Source: Gnetum montanum (taxonomy: Eukaryota > Streptophyta > Gnetopsida > Gnetales > Gnetaceae). From it: DNA of 64,000 nucleotides. The notes under the pieces were generated by a model. That model searched no databases and had not been told where the DNA came from. It saw nothing but the letters and a program-made list of their open reading frames with translations. A program made the translations under genes and the position numbers. This document shows, piece by piece, positions 1 to 11,660 of this stretch. The DNA is taken from NCBI GenBank assembly GCA_015680685.1, contig MNCI01014546.1, forward strand, positions 209,084 through 273,083, read 5' to 3'. Within the stretch, counting starts at the first letter, position 1; every line of letters begins with the position of its first letter.

Positions 1-300
1 TCACACTATTGTGCTAAGGTACATCAGTGCTCGAACAAAGATTTGTACACACTCAAGACTCCTGCTACAGACATGAAGAAAATATTCTAACTCTAGACAA
101 AACAAACTACAAGAGCTTCACTATGTTATGACAAAAACTATATGAAAATCGTGTGTCCAAGCACTATATTTATAGGTTGGCATATACCCCACGATATCGG
201 ATATTCGACATTGCATCTTGGGGTCTGATATCAAGTATTTGATATCCAGGCTTCGATATTACGTATCGAATATCGAAGCATGTCAAAATGTGATTCATCA
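1..300 (-). repeat. E1 3' LTR, partial (U3 and R)
   Basis: The sequence matches the inner part of the E1 5' LTR (14429-15253) and ends at TGATTCATCA, which on the minus strand is the LTR start TGATGAATCA. It is followed at 301 by the C-rich complement of a polypurine tract (TACCCCCGTGAC). A TATA box for the minus strand lies at 164-174 (TATAAATATAG). Several GATATC-type palindromes occur at 190-285. The U5 end lies outside the window. Confidence 0.85.
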
Positions 301-2200
301 TACCCCCGTGACTAAATGAAAACTCATCCTCAAGTGAACAAGAGGAGGAACAAGTTCCTTACAAAATATTGGGTAGGTATGGGATTATTAACTGACATAC
401 AGATTGATTCAAATGGAACAAATAGACTCTAAGTTCCCAAGTATATGGATTTACAATCTCTTACAAAATTGGGTGTTCATGATAATAGAATTGAACATCC
501 TAGACAAAATTGACATCTAACTCCTCTTAGCAATGGAAGAGCAAGGGAGAAGATCCAATGATCTTGAGCAATCTTCATCACATGGTGTTGCTGCATCATC
601 CTTGTTGAAGACAGTCTCGCTTCTAGTCCATGCTTCCCATTACAATCACAACAAAATCGTATATTAGTGTGCAATGTGTAACATATAGCTTTTAAGTACC
701 TTGTCTCATAGGTAGTTACACTTGGCTAGGTTGTGATTATAGTGGATTGATTTCTTTAGTAGTGTTAGCGGGAAGACTGACAAATAGGGTAAGTAGTCCA
801 TTAAATTCTGAAAAGTTCAAGTGCATTGAAATGCTTAAAGAGGGTTTAAGAATTCACAATAATAAAAGAGGATTTTACTAAAAAATGTTGTGAAAATGCT
901 TACAATTAGATGTCATTAATGAGGCACGCAAAAGGATTTGATTGTGAGAGTGTCTAAGGATAAAGAACTTACCCAACCCAACCAAAAGATATGTAAGTGG
1001 GTCCTACCCCAAGCCAACACAAGCCTTTCATTGCCCTTGCATGACTTCAAATTGAGGAGTTCGCGGGCCCCATGGACAATTAATGGTTATGGAAAGTTAA
1101 GTACAAAAACTTAGAAGAAACTACCTAAGAATTTTGACACATCAAACAAGAACATGAAATTGGTAGTGAGGTGAGACATGGGAAGCATAAATGGGTGAGA
1201 GAGAGTGGAATGGAGTTCCTGATTAAGGTCACATGAAGCCCCTTATGAATTTTTTGGTTAAATGACCCAATAAAATCCATCCTTAGTCTAGATCAAAACC
1301 AACCACGTTCAGTGACATCGCATCACCATTCTAAGACCAATCCATCCACTTGAGACACAAGAGTACTTACACAAGACAACCACCGATCCTTATTAGAGAA
1401 GAAAAGAGAAGCAGGAAGTGATGAAGGGTCTTAGTTAGAGGGGACCTTCAAGCATGGGTAGCATGTCTTTCTAGTCCCATAACCAGTGCTTGTAGCCCGT
1501 TTATTTTGTCTAAGAAGTATGCTTTGAATTCCCATCATTTTGTTTGTTTGTTTATTTACTTTTTTTTTTATGGAAACCACACCATGCAAAAACTTATTCA
1601 ACTTCCTATTATTAGTTGACACGAAATGGTAAGAAGTCCATGAAAACACACATGCATCCAAGTAAGCAAAAAGGCACAAAGGGTACCGAATTCCGTTGAA
1701 GTCACATCCTATTCAAACCTTTGAATCCATTCCAAATTTAGAAACTACCAAAGTCACAAGTTCGTTAAAGTTTTATTAATGAAAAAGAGACTACACATTT
1801 CTAGAACAAGAAAAACCATAGAGTTTGTGAATAGGCGGATGTTGTGGACTCACTGCTTGTTTCATGAAAAAGAAACCATGTCCTAATCATTAGTAACAAA
1901 ATTCAAAGCTAGAATCCAGACACCAACAATCAAATAATTGAATAGTACATACCACCATCAAGCAATGAATTACCACTATGTCTGGCACTTATTAACAAAA
2001 AGTTGGAAAATCACACCAAAATAAAAGAAAAATATAAAAGAAAGTGTAAAATATTCAAGAAATAGCAAACATACTAATGATGGTGTAAAAAAAATTTTGA
2101 AAAATTAATATCGTAAAAACAAAAAGGTGTACGTTAAAAAATGTGTAAAATAAAAAATTGTAAAAATAATAAGGTGTAAAACAAAAACATTTAAAACAAA
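301..2200 (-). other. E1 3' non-coding region between pol and the 3' LTR
   Basis: About 1.9 kb without a credible long reading frame. It aligns by eye with 50548-52546 of E5 and 19830-21796 of E3. Near the left end is a small open frame (477-674, 65 codons, minus) with the string CCDCNGKH; the same stretch in E5 near 52160-52380 is broken by stops, so coding is doubtful. This stretch occupies the place of the accessory ORF of E3 and E4. A strongly A-rich tract (T-rich in the element sense) at about 2030-2215 sits just after the end of pol and recurs in every copy. Confidence 0.6.
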
Positions 2201-3286
2201 AAGAGAAAAAACTGAGCCATCTCCCCCAAGACTAAGTTGAAAGGAGGAGATCTGAAATATTGAGCGTGGTTGTCCATCTAATGAGGTGTTTGTTGCATTA
2301 ACTGGCTTAGGCCCATGGAAAGGTTTGACATGTTGTATGTTGACCAACTGTTTCTTATTTGGGCTTCAAGTTTGTAGATCATCATGGCCCTAAAAGGAAA
2401 AGTTTCATAAATTATATAAGGTCCTTCCCACAACATCTAGAACTTAGTTCATTCATGTACATGTGTGGGGTTCGAGTAGAGGACCTTATCTCCTAGTTAA
2501 AATTTGACTTTTCTGATTTTAAGGTCATGGCACTTTTTGTTGAATGCCTTATGCAACTCGTTAGATGAAAAGGCAACTCATCGATTTTCATTTAGCAAGT
2601 TGAGAGTCATTAATCTTTCTTTTTGCACTAGACTTAAGTCAAGGTCAAGGTCATAGTTTATTGAAAGTGTATAGAGCTCGGATTGAATATGAAGTGTTGG
2701 TAATTTTCCATACACCAACTCATAGGGAGAATAGCTTATAGGAAGTTTCCATGTTGAGCAGTAGGGCCAGAGGACATCATTGAATTTTGTGCTCAAGTCC
2801 TTCTATATTTGCTAACAATTCTTATTAGAATATTTTTGATTTCCCTATTTGTAACCTTAGCTTGACCATTGACTTGGGGGTGGTAGGCCGTTGTGAGTTT
2901 ATGTTCAACCCCCAAGCATTGCATAAGCTTTCGAAAGGTAGTGCCTATAAAGTGAGTTCCATTATTAGAAATTAATGCATGTGGCACACCAAACCTATTT
3001 ACAACATTTTGTTGTACAAACTAAGTAGTAGTAGAAGATGTATATTTGGTGATGGTTGCTACTTTTGCCCATTTTATATAATAGTCAAGAGCAACTATGA
3101 TGTATGCCTTTTCGTTTGACATGGACATGATGGGACCCATCAAATCAATACCCCAAATGTCAAAGGGTTCTAGTGGTTGGATCCACTATTGAGGTCTCTC
3201 CATTTGAATGGTCATTCCATCATCCTGTTGGCAGTGTTCACAAGAGTGGACATATTGATGAGCATCCCAAAAGATTGCTAGCCAAT
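2200..3286 (-). pseudogene. E1 integrase, C-terminal part and catalytic core (pol, left of E2)
   Basis: Integrase joins the cDNA copy to host DNA. Minus-strand reading shows the core block around ISNNGTHF, then HPQVNGQA and TNREIKNIL (2793-2987), then SPYELVYGK (2578-2796) and the C-terminal region ending in VKPFHGPKP (2105-2347). These are strong Athila/Gypsy integrase landmarks. The second acidic residue of the DD-E triad, normally Asp in SDNG, is Asn here (codon 2964-2966). The frame is broken between blocks, and E2 cuts the gene just downstream of the zinc-finger region. Confidence 0.85.
3282..3286. repeat. Target site duplication of E2, left copy (CCAAT)
   Basis: CCAAT here and at 9032-9036 flank E2. 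Uninterrupted copies in E3 and E4 read CCAATAATAC at this site, so removing E2 and one CCAAT restores the expected E1 order. This fixes both ends of the nested insertion. Confidence 0.85.
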
Positions 3287-3520
3287 TAATGAGTGGCGAT
3301 GTACCCCTACGAATACGAGTGTTTCACACACGATCCGGTCGAACTTCACAAACGAGCTAATTGTGGTTTCTAGACAGTTACTTGTAGATCGCAGTTCGCT
3401 ATCTTCCCACCTGGACTAGTATTAGCTTTGTCATGTATGGGTTAGTCCAGAGTGAGGTGTATGATGTGTTCCTATACTAATGCTACTCTTGGGGCTAATG
3501 GAAAATAATAGCAACTAAAC

Positions 3521-3554
<34 letters not shown>

Positions 3555-4153
3555 TAAGCTAGCCTAAGTACGATGAGCATCCATTCCTTAATCATTTGTA
3601 CAAATCTTGGACCTCGTGCATGACTACCACTAGGATTACCAAGTGCATGGCCTAAGTACGCTACTGGGTTACTAAGTAGTCACACTTGAATGCTCGTGAT
3701 TAAGTCATATTCATTCCGCGTTACTAGGAGATAAAGGTAGAGAGATATTAACTACGAAAGTAGTAAATAAGAATAACAATTAAATAATTAAGCTAAGTGG
3801 ATGCTGTAATGATGAAATAATCTCAATCTTTATTGTTGGTCATGTGCATGTCCAAGTATGTCACACTCGAATAAGGATGTCGTACAATTACAATCATCAC
3901 ACTGCGGGCATGCACTGAGAAATAATTCTAACTCTAAGAAGGAAAAACTGCAAGATTTTGGATAAGGGACTAAGAACTAATTCTTGGGAACAAAGGGCAT
4001 TGCCTCTTATTTATAGAAGATGAGGCAGGATGCAATATCTCGTACACAATATCGCGTGGCAGATGCGATATCACAGCTTATCATACCCCCATGACTGAAT
4101 GAAAACTCATCCTCGAGTTCCTTACAAAATATTGGAAAGGTATGGGATTATTG
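3287..4153 (-). repeat. E2 3' LTR, right end lost in the N gap
   Basis: Begins TAATGAGTGG, a one-base variant of the TGATGAGTGG that starts the other E2 LTR at 8094, and aligns with it up to the gap. By comparison with 8860-9031 it should end near 4250, inside the gap. It contains a (GA)n run at 3524-3552 and a minus-strand TATA box at about 4007-4016. It lacks about 12 bases present at 8118-8130 and has extra GATATC-rich sequence near 4030-4080. Confidence 0.8.
3524..3552. repeat. (GA)n microsatellite in the E2 LTR
   Basis: Uninterrupted GA run of about 29 bases. The matching run in the other LTR (about 8342-8365) is shorter and broken by GGG, so the tract has changed length since insertion. 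Confidence 0.9.
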
Positions 4154-4991
4154 NNNNNNNNNNNNNNNNNNNNNNNNNNNNNNNNNNNNNNNNNNNNNNN
4201 NNNNNNNNNNNNNNNNNNNNNNNNNNNNNNNNNNNNNNNNNNNNNNNNNNNNNNNNNNNNNNNNNNNNNNNNNNNNNNNNNNNNNNNNNNNNNNNNNNNN
4301 NNNNNNNNNNNNNNNNNNNNNNNNNNNNNNNNNNNNNNNNNNNNNNNNNNNNNNNNNNNNNNNNNNNNNNNNNNNNNNNNNNNNNNNNNNNNNNNNNNNN
4401 NNNNNNNNNNNNNNNNNNNNNNNNNNNNNNNNNNNNNNNNNNNNNNNNNNNNNNNNNNNNNNNNNNNNNNNNNNNNNNNNNNNNNNNNNNNNNNNNNNNN
4501 NNNNNNNNNNNNNNNNNNNNNNNNNNNNNNNNNNNNNNNNNNNNNNNNNNNNNNNNNNNNNNNNNNNNNNNNNNNNNNNNNNNNNNNNNNNNNNNNNNNN
4601 NNNNNNNNNNNNNNNNNNNNNNNNNNNNNNNNNNNNNNNNNNNNNNNNNNNNNNNNNNNNNNNNNNNNNNNNNNNNNNNNNNNNNNNNNNNNNNNNNNNN
4701 NNNNNNNNNNNNNNNNNNNNNNNNNNNNNNNNNNNNNNNNNNNNNNNNNNNNNNNNNNNNNNNNNNNNNNNNNNNNNNNNNNNNNNNNNNNNNNNNNNNN
4801 NNNNNNNNNNNNNNNNNNNNNNNNNNNNNNNNNNNNNNNNNNNNNNNNNNNNNNNNNNNNNNNNNNNNNNNNNNNNNNNNNNNNNNNNNNNNNNNNNNNN
4901 NNNNNNNNNNNNNNNNNNNNNNNNNNNNNNNNNNNNNNNNNNNNNNNNNNNNNNNNNNNNNNNNNNNNNNNNNNNNNNNNNNNNNNNNNNN
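4154..4991. other. Assembly gap (838 N)
   Basis: All N. It covers the end of the E2 3' LTR, the polypurine tract of E2 and the start of its 3' internal region. Open frames that run through this stretch are artefacts. Confidence 1.
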
Positions 4992-5957
4992 TTCGTAGGC
5001 ACTAGAAGGGTTAAATGTAATCCATACCAGTTTCACAAAACACACACATGTAGATACCACCAGAATGAGGTAAGAATTCTATGCTATATGAGACACGAGC
5101 TACAATTACATGAACAGCGAGATGAGATGGACTATAGAAGGGATTGTAGAGATTGGGACATGAGGTAACTAACCCAGGGCACAGTGAATCCTGCATGTAA
5201 AGCATGATTAATGTGTCATTAACCCATTGTTCCAAGATTAGTACCAAGTCAATTCCTTTGATCAGTGACACCACATTGTTTCATCCCATGATGAGCGACT
5301 ATGAGAGTACCAGAACAACAAGGCATATGATCACTTGGCATTTTGTTCAAGGGAGGAGTGATTTTTGCTTTGTGACACTTCCTTTGTTTTTTTTTTAACT
5401 GTTGAATCCAGAGAAGCAGCCAACCTTCAGGCATGGGTGCATGTATTTCCAATGGGACCCCCTAGAATAGCATTGGATTTTTGAGTGCCTTTTGATTACT
5501 CTTACTTCCATTTTGTGTTAGATCTACAAGGATCTTAGTACAACTACGTTGTGTGATAACTCTCATAGACGTCACCAATGAGAATCCGCAAGTCCCCTTG
5601 ATGTCACACCCTAATTACTCCCTCTTGGTCCATCCTTCTTCATTATGGGTACAACGAACATGAAATTAATTTAGAGTTTTAAGAATGTTAAGAATATCAT
5701 TGTACCCTTAAACAGAACCTCTTATTGTAGAATGGATGAGTGGGTGTAATGGGCTCACTGTCCAAATAATTGATCGCTCGAGACTTGATAAGATAGAACG
5801 CACCTCAACCAATGAGCCACATGAGTGTCTTATTCATAGATGAGATTACTTATAAAAAGATAAAAAGACAAAAGACAAAAAGATAAAATAAGAAATTGAA
5901 AAGTGAAAAACTGGAAGACAAAAAATTGTAAAAATTAAAGAAAATGAAAAATATTTA
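4992..5957 (-). other. E2 3' internal non-coding region
   Basis: No convincing protein. Short open frames on both strands overlap each other and match no family I recognise. Parts align by eye with the 3' non-coding region of E1 (the stretch around 5425-5460 with E1 1440-1480; 5700-5760 with E1 1800-1850). An A-rich tract at 5850-5956 matches the tract that follows pol in the other elements. Confidence 0.55.
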
Positions 5958-7953
5958 TTAATCTTGCTTGTTATTAGAATGGGGGATATCCCCCATAACT
6001 AAATGGTTGAGCATGGCAAGGATTAATAGTTGAAAGATGAGGATCCTTGCATGTTGGAAGTATTGAAACTTAGTCATACTTACCCCATGGGGGTTCACAC
6101 ACTTGATTATAGTAAGCATAGTGGGGCAATTTATAAGATGTGGTTTCCGGATAATGAGTTGATCCACTATGATACTTGAGACCGTAAGATGGTATGCAAG
6201 GATCGAGATGTCGCCCTCCATGGCTATATTCATTGGGCTGTATGGTTGTTGGAGTGTTAATTGGTGGCCTTGATGAAGTGACACAAAGGTTCGAAGAGAA
6301 GGATGCACCACAGTGTTGGACTTGTACTAAGTTGGAGAATGCAATGGCCTTGGAACTATGTTGTCCCTTCCTATGATCGTGTCTAAAGAAGGGATGCCTC
6401 TGATGTTGAGGCAGTCTCTCACTGCTGTTGGCAATTGCAGCACAAATAACATTTGTGGGTGGTTGTTGTGGTGTAGACACTTCAAGAACAATTGGTGGTG
6501 ATGTAGAAGGAGGAAAAGGATGAGAATGTTGAAAATTAGGAGAAGTGTAAGGTACACAAGGTTGTGGTTGTGTTGAGGACATGGGTTGATAGTATTGAGG
6601 AGAATGATAATGCGACGAGATAGAGTATGTTGACCCAGTTGGGGAAACAGGATGTTGAACTAGATAAGCATTTGGATTCGGGTGATATGAAGGGTGTCTC
6701 CAATTTAGGGATGGCTTCCCCCATGACTGGGATTGTTGCCACTGTGATCGAGCACAGTATCTCTTTACGAACTCTAGGTGTAATGTGCTTCCCCAATGCT
6801 CATATAAATGTAACAAGATTGGGAATTGGCCCTTAGGGTGATTGTACAGGAAAATGTTGCATTCATACATATGATTGGCAGTTGAGCTCTTATCTTCCTC
6901 ATACCTTCTTTCTGATTGTCTAATGATACTTTGTCCTGCTTCTCGGGTTGTCAAAACTCTATCTCCAATAATATTGATATATTCTCCACACTTTTTATGC
7001 ATCCATTCCAGCATCTTATTGATCCTTGCCTCAATTTCATCTAATGATTGTTGTACTAGCAAAGATGGTTCTTCCTCCTTGAGATAGGTTGATTTCTCAT
7101 TTTTATGATTATGGACCTTTGTTAAGTTGAGATTTTGGTCCCGTTGATGTTTTTCAACACTCTCCCATCTAGCCATTTCTCCTTCTTCTTTTGCTACCCA
7201 TTTAATAAGCTCTTGGAATTGATGGGTTCATAGTTTGTATAGTTGACCTTGGGCATACATCCCTAGGGTCTCTCTTGTTTCCTCACGAAGCCCATCAATG
7301 ATATGGTACATTAGCCTTTCCTCAGAGAACTCATGGCCTAGACAGTTGTTTAACAGTGCATAATATCTTTCTAAGGCCATGTCCAAGGGTTCATGTTATG
7401 CTTGTTTCCACTCTTGGATTTGTTTCCTCAAGGTCAATACTCTTGTGTAGGTTTGATATCTTTTGTTAAAGAGTTCTACCATTGTTGGCCAACGTCGTAT
7501 TGAATTTGGTTTTAACGATCTATACGATACTTTTGCTTCGCCAACGACTGTCATAGGAAAGAGCTTGAGTTTTTGCCAACTGTTATCAAAGTTGTTCCAT
7601 GCACAGGCATCGTAGAAGGCTTGTAAATGTTGTTATAGATCTAAGTCATAGCCTCCTGAGAAATTGGGAAAGTTATTTAAATCAAGCCTGGGTAGGCGGC
7701 TCTCTTTACAATGCCTATGGGAGATTCAAACAACCTCTTGTATCTGCGTTAAGCTTGTAATGGCCAGTAGGGGTTCATCGTCATCGAGTAAGTTATGCTT
7801 TCATGCATTGGAACGATGCTTCCTTCATTTATGTTTATAAGAAATCCCCACTTCGGATTACGTACTCCAACCTCCATTGTCATATAATTCTTTGGTTCTC
7901 TAATGAATTACCTCACTAGATGTGGCATTATCGTAGTATTGTAGGAGAGGCAT
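5958..7953 (-). pseudogene. E2 gag, followed directly by the tail of pol
   Basis: Gag is the structural protein that packages the RNA. The likely start is ATG at 7951-7953. The central capsid-like block (about 7750-7200) carries the Retrotrans_gag pattern: LDLNNFPNF, then QHLQAFYDAC, WQKLKLFP, then RYYALLNNCLGHEF and AKEEGEMARW. The C-terminal third (7176-6070, 368 codons open) is rich in Pro, Gln, Ser, Tyr and His. The Cys/His motif seen in other copies is damaged (CNIFLYNHPKGQF). Stops break the N-terminal half, for example TAG near 7900. Just beyond the stop at 6070, a short stretch (MGDIPHSNN) matches the very end of pol, so the pol deletion runs from the gag end to the pol end. Confidence 0.75.
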
Positions 7954-8074
7954 GGTTGTAAAATTGTGTGTGAATTTGTATGTGACTTTTTGTAATTATT
8001 CTTCCTAAAAGATATATCATTAATTCCTATACAGTGACCTTGTATGATATAACTAATCTAGATAACTAGCATTG

Positions 8075-8092
8075 TCCCCGACAACAGTGCCA
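8075..8092 (-). other. E2 primer-binding site (tRNA-Asp type)
   Basis: Minus strand reads TGGCACTGTTGTCGGGGA, one base from the LTR end. Plant tRNA-Asp(GTC) predicts TGGCGCCGTTGCCGGGGA, so there are three differences, all transitions. This is the best preserved primer site in the window. Confidence 0.85.
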
Positions 8093-8093
8093 A

Positions 8094-9031
8094 TGATGAG
8101 TGGCGAGGTACCCCTACACTCAACTATACGAATACGAGCGTTTAACGCATGATCCGGTTGAACTTCGTAGATGAGCTAGTTGTGGTTTCTAGACAGTTAC
8201 TTGTAGATCGCAGTTCGCTATCTTCCCACCTGGACTAGTATTAGCTTTGTCATGTATGGTTTATTCTAGAGTGAGGTGTATGATGTGTTCCTATACTAAT
8301 GCTACTCCTGGGGCTAATGGAAAATAATATCAACTAAACTAGGAGAGAGAGAGAGAGGGAGAGAGTCTAAGCTAGCCTAAGTGCGATGAGCATCCATTCC
8401 TTAATCATTTGTACAAATCTTGGACCTCATGCATGACTACCACTAGGATTACCAAGTGCATGGCCTAAGTATGCTACTGGGTTACTAAGTAGTCACACTT
8501 GAATGCTCGTGATTAAGTCATACTCATTCCGCGTTACTAGGAGATAAAGGTAGAGAGATATTAACTACGAAAGCAGTAAATAACAATAACAATTAAATAA
8601 TTAAGCTAAGTGAATGCTGCAATGATGAAGTAATCTTGATCTTTATTGTCGATCATGTGCATGTCCAAGTAATGACACTCGAATAAGGATGCCATACAAT
8701 TACAATCATCACACTGTGGGCATGCACTGAGAAATAATTCTAACTCTAAGATGGAAAAACTACAAGAGTTTGGATAAGGGACTAAGAACTAATTATTGGG
8801 AACAAAGGGCACCACCTCTTATTTATAGAAGATGAGGCAGGATGTGATATCGTGGCTCATCATACCCCCATGACTAAACGAAAACTCGTCCTTGAGTTCC
8901 TTACAAAATATTAGGAAGGTATGGGATTATTGGCTTGAATGATAGTAATGGTGAATGGGGTGACACGTGAATAGATCATCATTACAATAACAGGGGTCTG
9001 ATAACAGGACCTGACAAACAATGACTCATCA
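8094..9031 (-). repeat. E2 5' LTR, with apparent 5' extension of U3
   Basis: 938 bp from TGATGAGTGG at 8094 to ACTCATCA at 9031, giving 8-bp inverted ends (TGATGAGT/ACTCATCA). A minus-strand TATA box is at 8818-8827. The stretch 8861-9031 includes CATACCCCCATGAC, which is the polypurine-tract complement that in E1 and E5 lies outside the LTR, followed by bases that match the inner side of E1 (about 350-395). Here it lies inside the LTR, because the CCAAT duplication begins only at 9032. Confidence 0.75.
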
Positions 9032-9036
9032 CCAAT
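9032..9036. repeat. Target site duplication of E2, right copy (CCAAT)
   Basis: Second copy of CCAAT; E1 resumes directly with TACCTTGCC, matching E3 at about 22880. Confidence 0.85.
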
Positions 9037-10930
9037 GGTACCTTGCCATCAGGATTTTAATGACCATGTGTATCCTAGCATAGTGGACCCCCACAAAGAC
9101 CTTCATGAGCATCCTAGAGAGTGCGTAGTTGATCAGCATCAGGACATGCCAACAAACTAAGCCATTTGCACACACATTGTAGAGGTGCCCATTGATCTCC
9201 ATGAAGCATTTTTCCTAGTGAAGAAATTATTATTTCTTCTAGTGATCCAACCCTTGTGGCATCTCTTGGGTAAGAAGATAGGTGAGAATGCCATCATACC
9301 ATTTAGGCTCATTAGGTAATTGTTTAGTTATAGACTCAGCAAAGAGGAGTTCATCAGGAAATAGATTAGATAATGGGCTTTCTTCTTTTTTATTGTCCCA
9401 TCATAACCAAAACAAGTGATCAACAACCACATTCTTAGTTCCTTTTTGATCTACCATTATAAGATTAAATTCCTATAAGATCACCAGCCACTATATTACA
9501 TGGGGGTTCACCATTGGCTTGTTCATCAAGAAGCAAATGGCATTGTGGTCCATGTGCACAAATACTTTGTATCCAAGCACATAATGCCTGAATTTTTCTA
9601 GAGAAAACACCATGGCCATTAGCTTTTTTTTATAGTGGTATAGTTCAATTGTGCATCCACAATGCTTCAGCTTGCATAGTGGATGTAATATGGATGTTTC
9701 TTGTCATCCAACTACATAAGCATAGCTCCCAAGGTATAATTTGATGCATCCATCATAACATGAAATGATTTGGACTAATCAGGTGCCTATAAAATTGGAG
9801 TTTCTACAAGTTTTTCCTTCAATTGCTGGAATGTTTTTTCACATTCCATGTTCTAGAAAAATAGTGCATCTTTCTTTGTTAGGTCAACCAATGATTTTAT
9901 GATCTTAGAAAAATTATCTATGAATTACCAATAGTAGCCAATATGTCCAAGGAATGACTAAACATCTTTGACATTTTGTGGTTGATGGGTTATTTCTTAG
10001 ATGAACCTTATTTTCTCAAGGTCGACCTCAATTCCTTCTTGTGATATTCTGTGCCCCAATACAATGCCTTCTCAGACCATTAGATGACTCTTTTGCCAAT
10101 TAAGCCAAGGGTTTGTTTCAACACATCTCTTCAAAACTTACTCAAGGCAATCCAAGGCTTGCTCAAATGTAGCTCCATAGGTGGAGATGTCATCCATGAA
10201 GATTTCCACACCACTACTAATTTGCTATTGAAAAATGCTTAATACCAAGCATTAGAATGTAGCATAGGCATTGCACAGACCAAATGACATCTTGCGATAT
10301 GCAAAAGTCCCCCAAGGACTCGTGAATGTTATCTTGGCCTGGTCCTCTAACATGATTTGGACTTGGTTATAGCCACTATAACCATCTAGAAAATTGTAAT
10401 AATAATGCCCAAATATTGTTTCTAGCACCTAATCAACGAATGGCAATGGAAAATGGTCCTTGAATGTTGCCATATTTAGTAGTTGAAAATTGATGCAGAC
10501 TGCCATTTGTCACCTTTCTTTGGTACAATTATGAGTGGGCTAACCCACTCACTATCTGCAATGGAATAGATGAACCCCACCTTGAGGAGTTGTTCAAGTT
10601 CTTCCTTGATGATCTACTTTAGTTTGGGATTTAATCACCTTAATTGCTGCCTCTTGGGCTTCATGGCCAGATCAATGTAGATACAATGCTAGCATATCCT
10701 AGGATCAATCCCTGTGAGTTCAGGATATGACCAAGTAAAGGCTGCTGACCATTTTTCAACGACTTTTAATAGCATTTGTTTTTGTTCTAGAGCAAGATTT
10801 GCATTGATTATTACTAGCTTCCCATTTTTTAAGAACACATATTCCATGCTGACTGGTAGCATTTTTAGTTTAAGGGGCTTACTCTTGAAATTTTTAGGAA
10901 TTTCCAACTCTCCCTAGTAGGTATCATCAT
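9032..10930 (-). pseudogene. E1 pol: integrase N-terminus, RNase H and reverse transcriptase
   Basis: Continues the integrase cut at 3286. In the element sense (high to low coordinates): the pol linker (10907-10689, with MEYVFLKNG, then WSYPELTGIDPRIC), the RT palm with FMDDI in place of FMDDF (MDD codons 10189-10197), RNase H at about 9750-9300 and the integrase zinc-finger block near 9250-9040. RT makes the cDNA and RNase H removes the RNA template; both act in the cytoplasmic particle. The catalytic DD pair is still present, but many stops (mostly TAA/TAG in place of Gln or Trp codons) and frameshifts break the frame. Confidence 0.82.
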
Positions 10931-11249
10931 TTGTATTATTAGAGAGTTGGTGATGAACTTGCTCTAGTTCATCCATGCCTATGACATATGCACATGTTAG
11001 GCTCTTAGTAGGTTCCATGCAAAGTGTGCTGCTTTCAGAATTAGTGGTTAGCCACTGGGTGCCCTCTTATTTTGTGGATGGTGTGTACAAACACCTTTGA
11101 ATGTGTGCTTCTAGTGCACATTGCTTAAATGCAAAGATGGATGCTCGTTTCACTAACCAAAGTTTTTGCATATAATTGCATCTTGTATTACTGTATGCGG
11201 TGCATGAAACACACTTATTCTCCACATCATCTTGTGCCTTCCAAAACAT

Positions 11250-11660
11250 CTAATAAACTTCCAATACCATCTAATAATCTATTTTTACATCAGAAAATCT
11301 TCCCAAATGCATTTTCTTTAGATATTTCCAAGGAAAGATCTTTGATGCCTATTTTTGCATAAATGATGCATAGCCATGTCCTTCCCATGATGACTGGGAA
11401 GTCCCCTTTGTAGTTCTTTACCTTGATCACTAGGAAATCAGCGGGAGAAGGCCACCCACAAATAGTGGTCACAATGTCTTCTACAATTCCTAATGAAACA
11501 ATGATGGTTTGGTCGGCCAACTCTAATATGATATTACTCTTCTTGAGAGACAACAAGTTCTAGGTAATATACATCTCATGAGAAATCAAATTGACACTAG
11601 AACCAAAATAAAGAAGAGCCTTGCATAGTTCATTTCCAACAATTTGCAAATAAATAAGAG
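11250..11660 (-). pseudogene. E1 aspartic protease
   Basis: Matures Gag-Pol. Minus-strand reading gives CKALLYFGSSVNLIS, then LADQTIIVSLGIVEDI and FPVIMGRTWL (open at 11556-11290), the same series as in E3 and E5. The catalytic Asp of the DxG motif is Tyr (codon 11608-11610) where E3 has DLG and E5 has DFG, so this copy is inactive even apart from stops. Confidence 0.8.

Larger units (their letters stand above)
3287..9031 (-). mobile_element. E2: gag-only (TR-GAG-like) LTR element nested in E1
   Basis: The unit has two related LTRs, a primer site, a gag pseudogene and a 3' region, but only the last few tens of codons of pol. Total length is 5745 bp, of which 838 are N. Flanking CCAAT repeats define the ends. 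The two LTRs differ at roughly one base in twenty by eye, fewer than those of E5, which fits a younger insertion into older E1. Internal order in the element sense: primer site 8092-8075, gag 7953-6070, pol tail near 6060-5960, A-rich tract and 3' region to the gap. Without pol it would have needed enzymes from a relative; the family name for such elements is TR-GAG (non-autonomous, gag only). Confidence 0.82.

Noticed and set aside
477-674. Small CCDCNGKH-containing protein in E1
   Set aside because: The matching stretch of E5 has several stops, and it lies in the footprint of the missing accessory ORF; kept only as a note.
3524-3552. (GA)n run as a regulatory GAGA element
   Set aside because: Its length differs between the two E2 LTRs and there is no further support; treated as a microsatellite.
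4099-5060. Four long open frames over 284-312 codons on both strands
   Set aside because: They run through the N gap and contain only a few real codons at each end.
8863-9031. Reading 8863 onward as the inside of a tandem LTR-internal-LTR array
   Set aside because: The CCAAT duplication and the TGATGAGT inverted ends place the element border at 9031, and E1 resumes exactly there.
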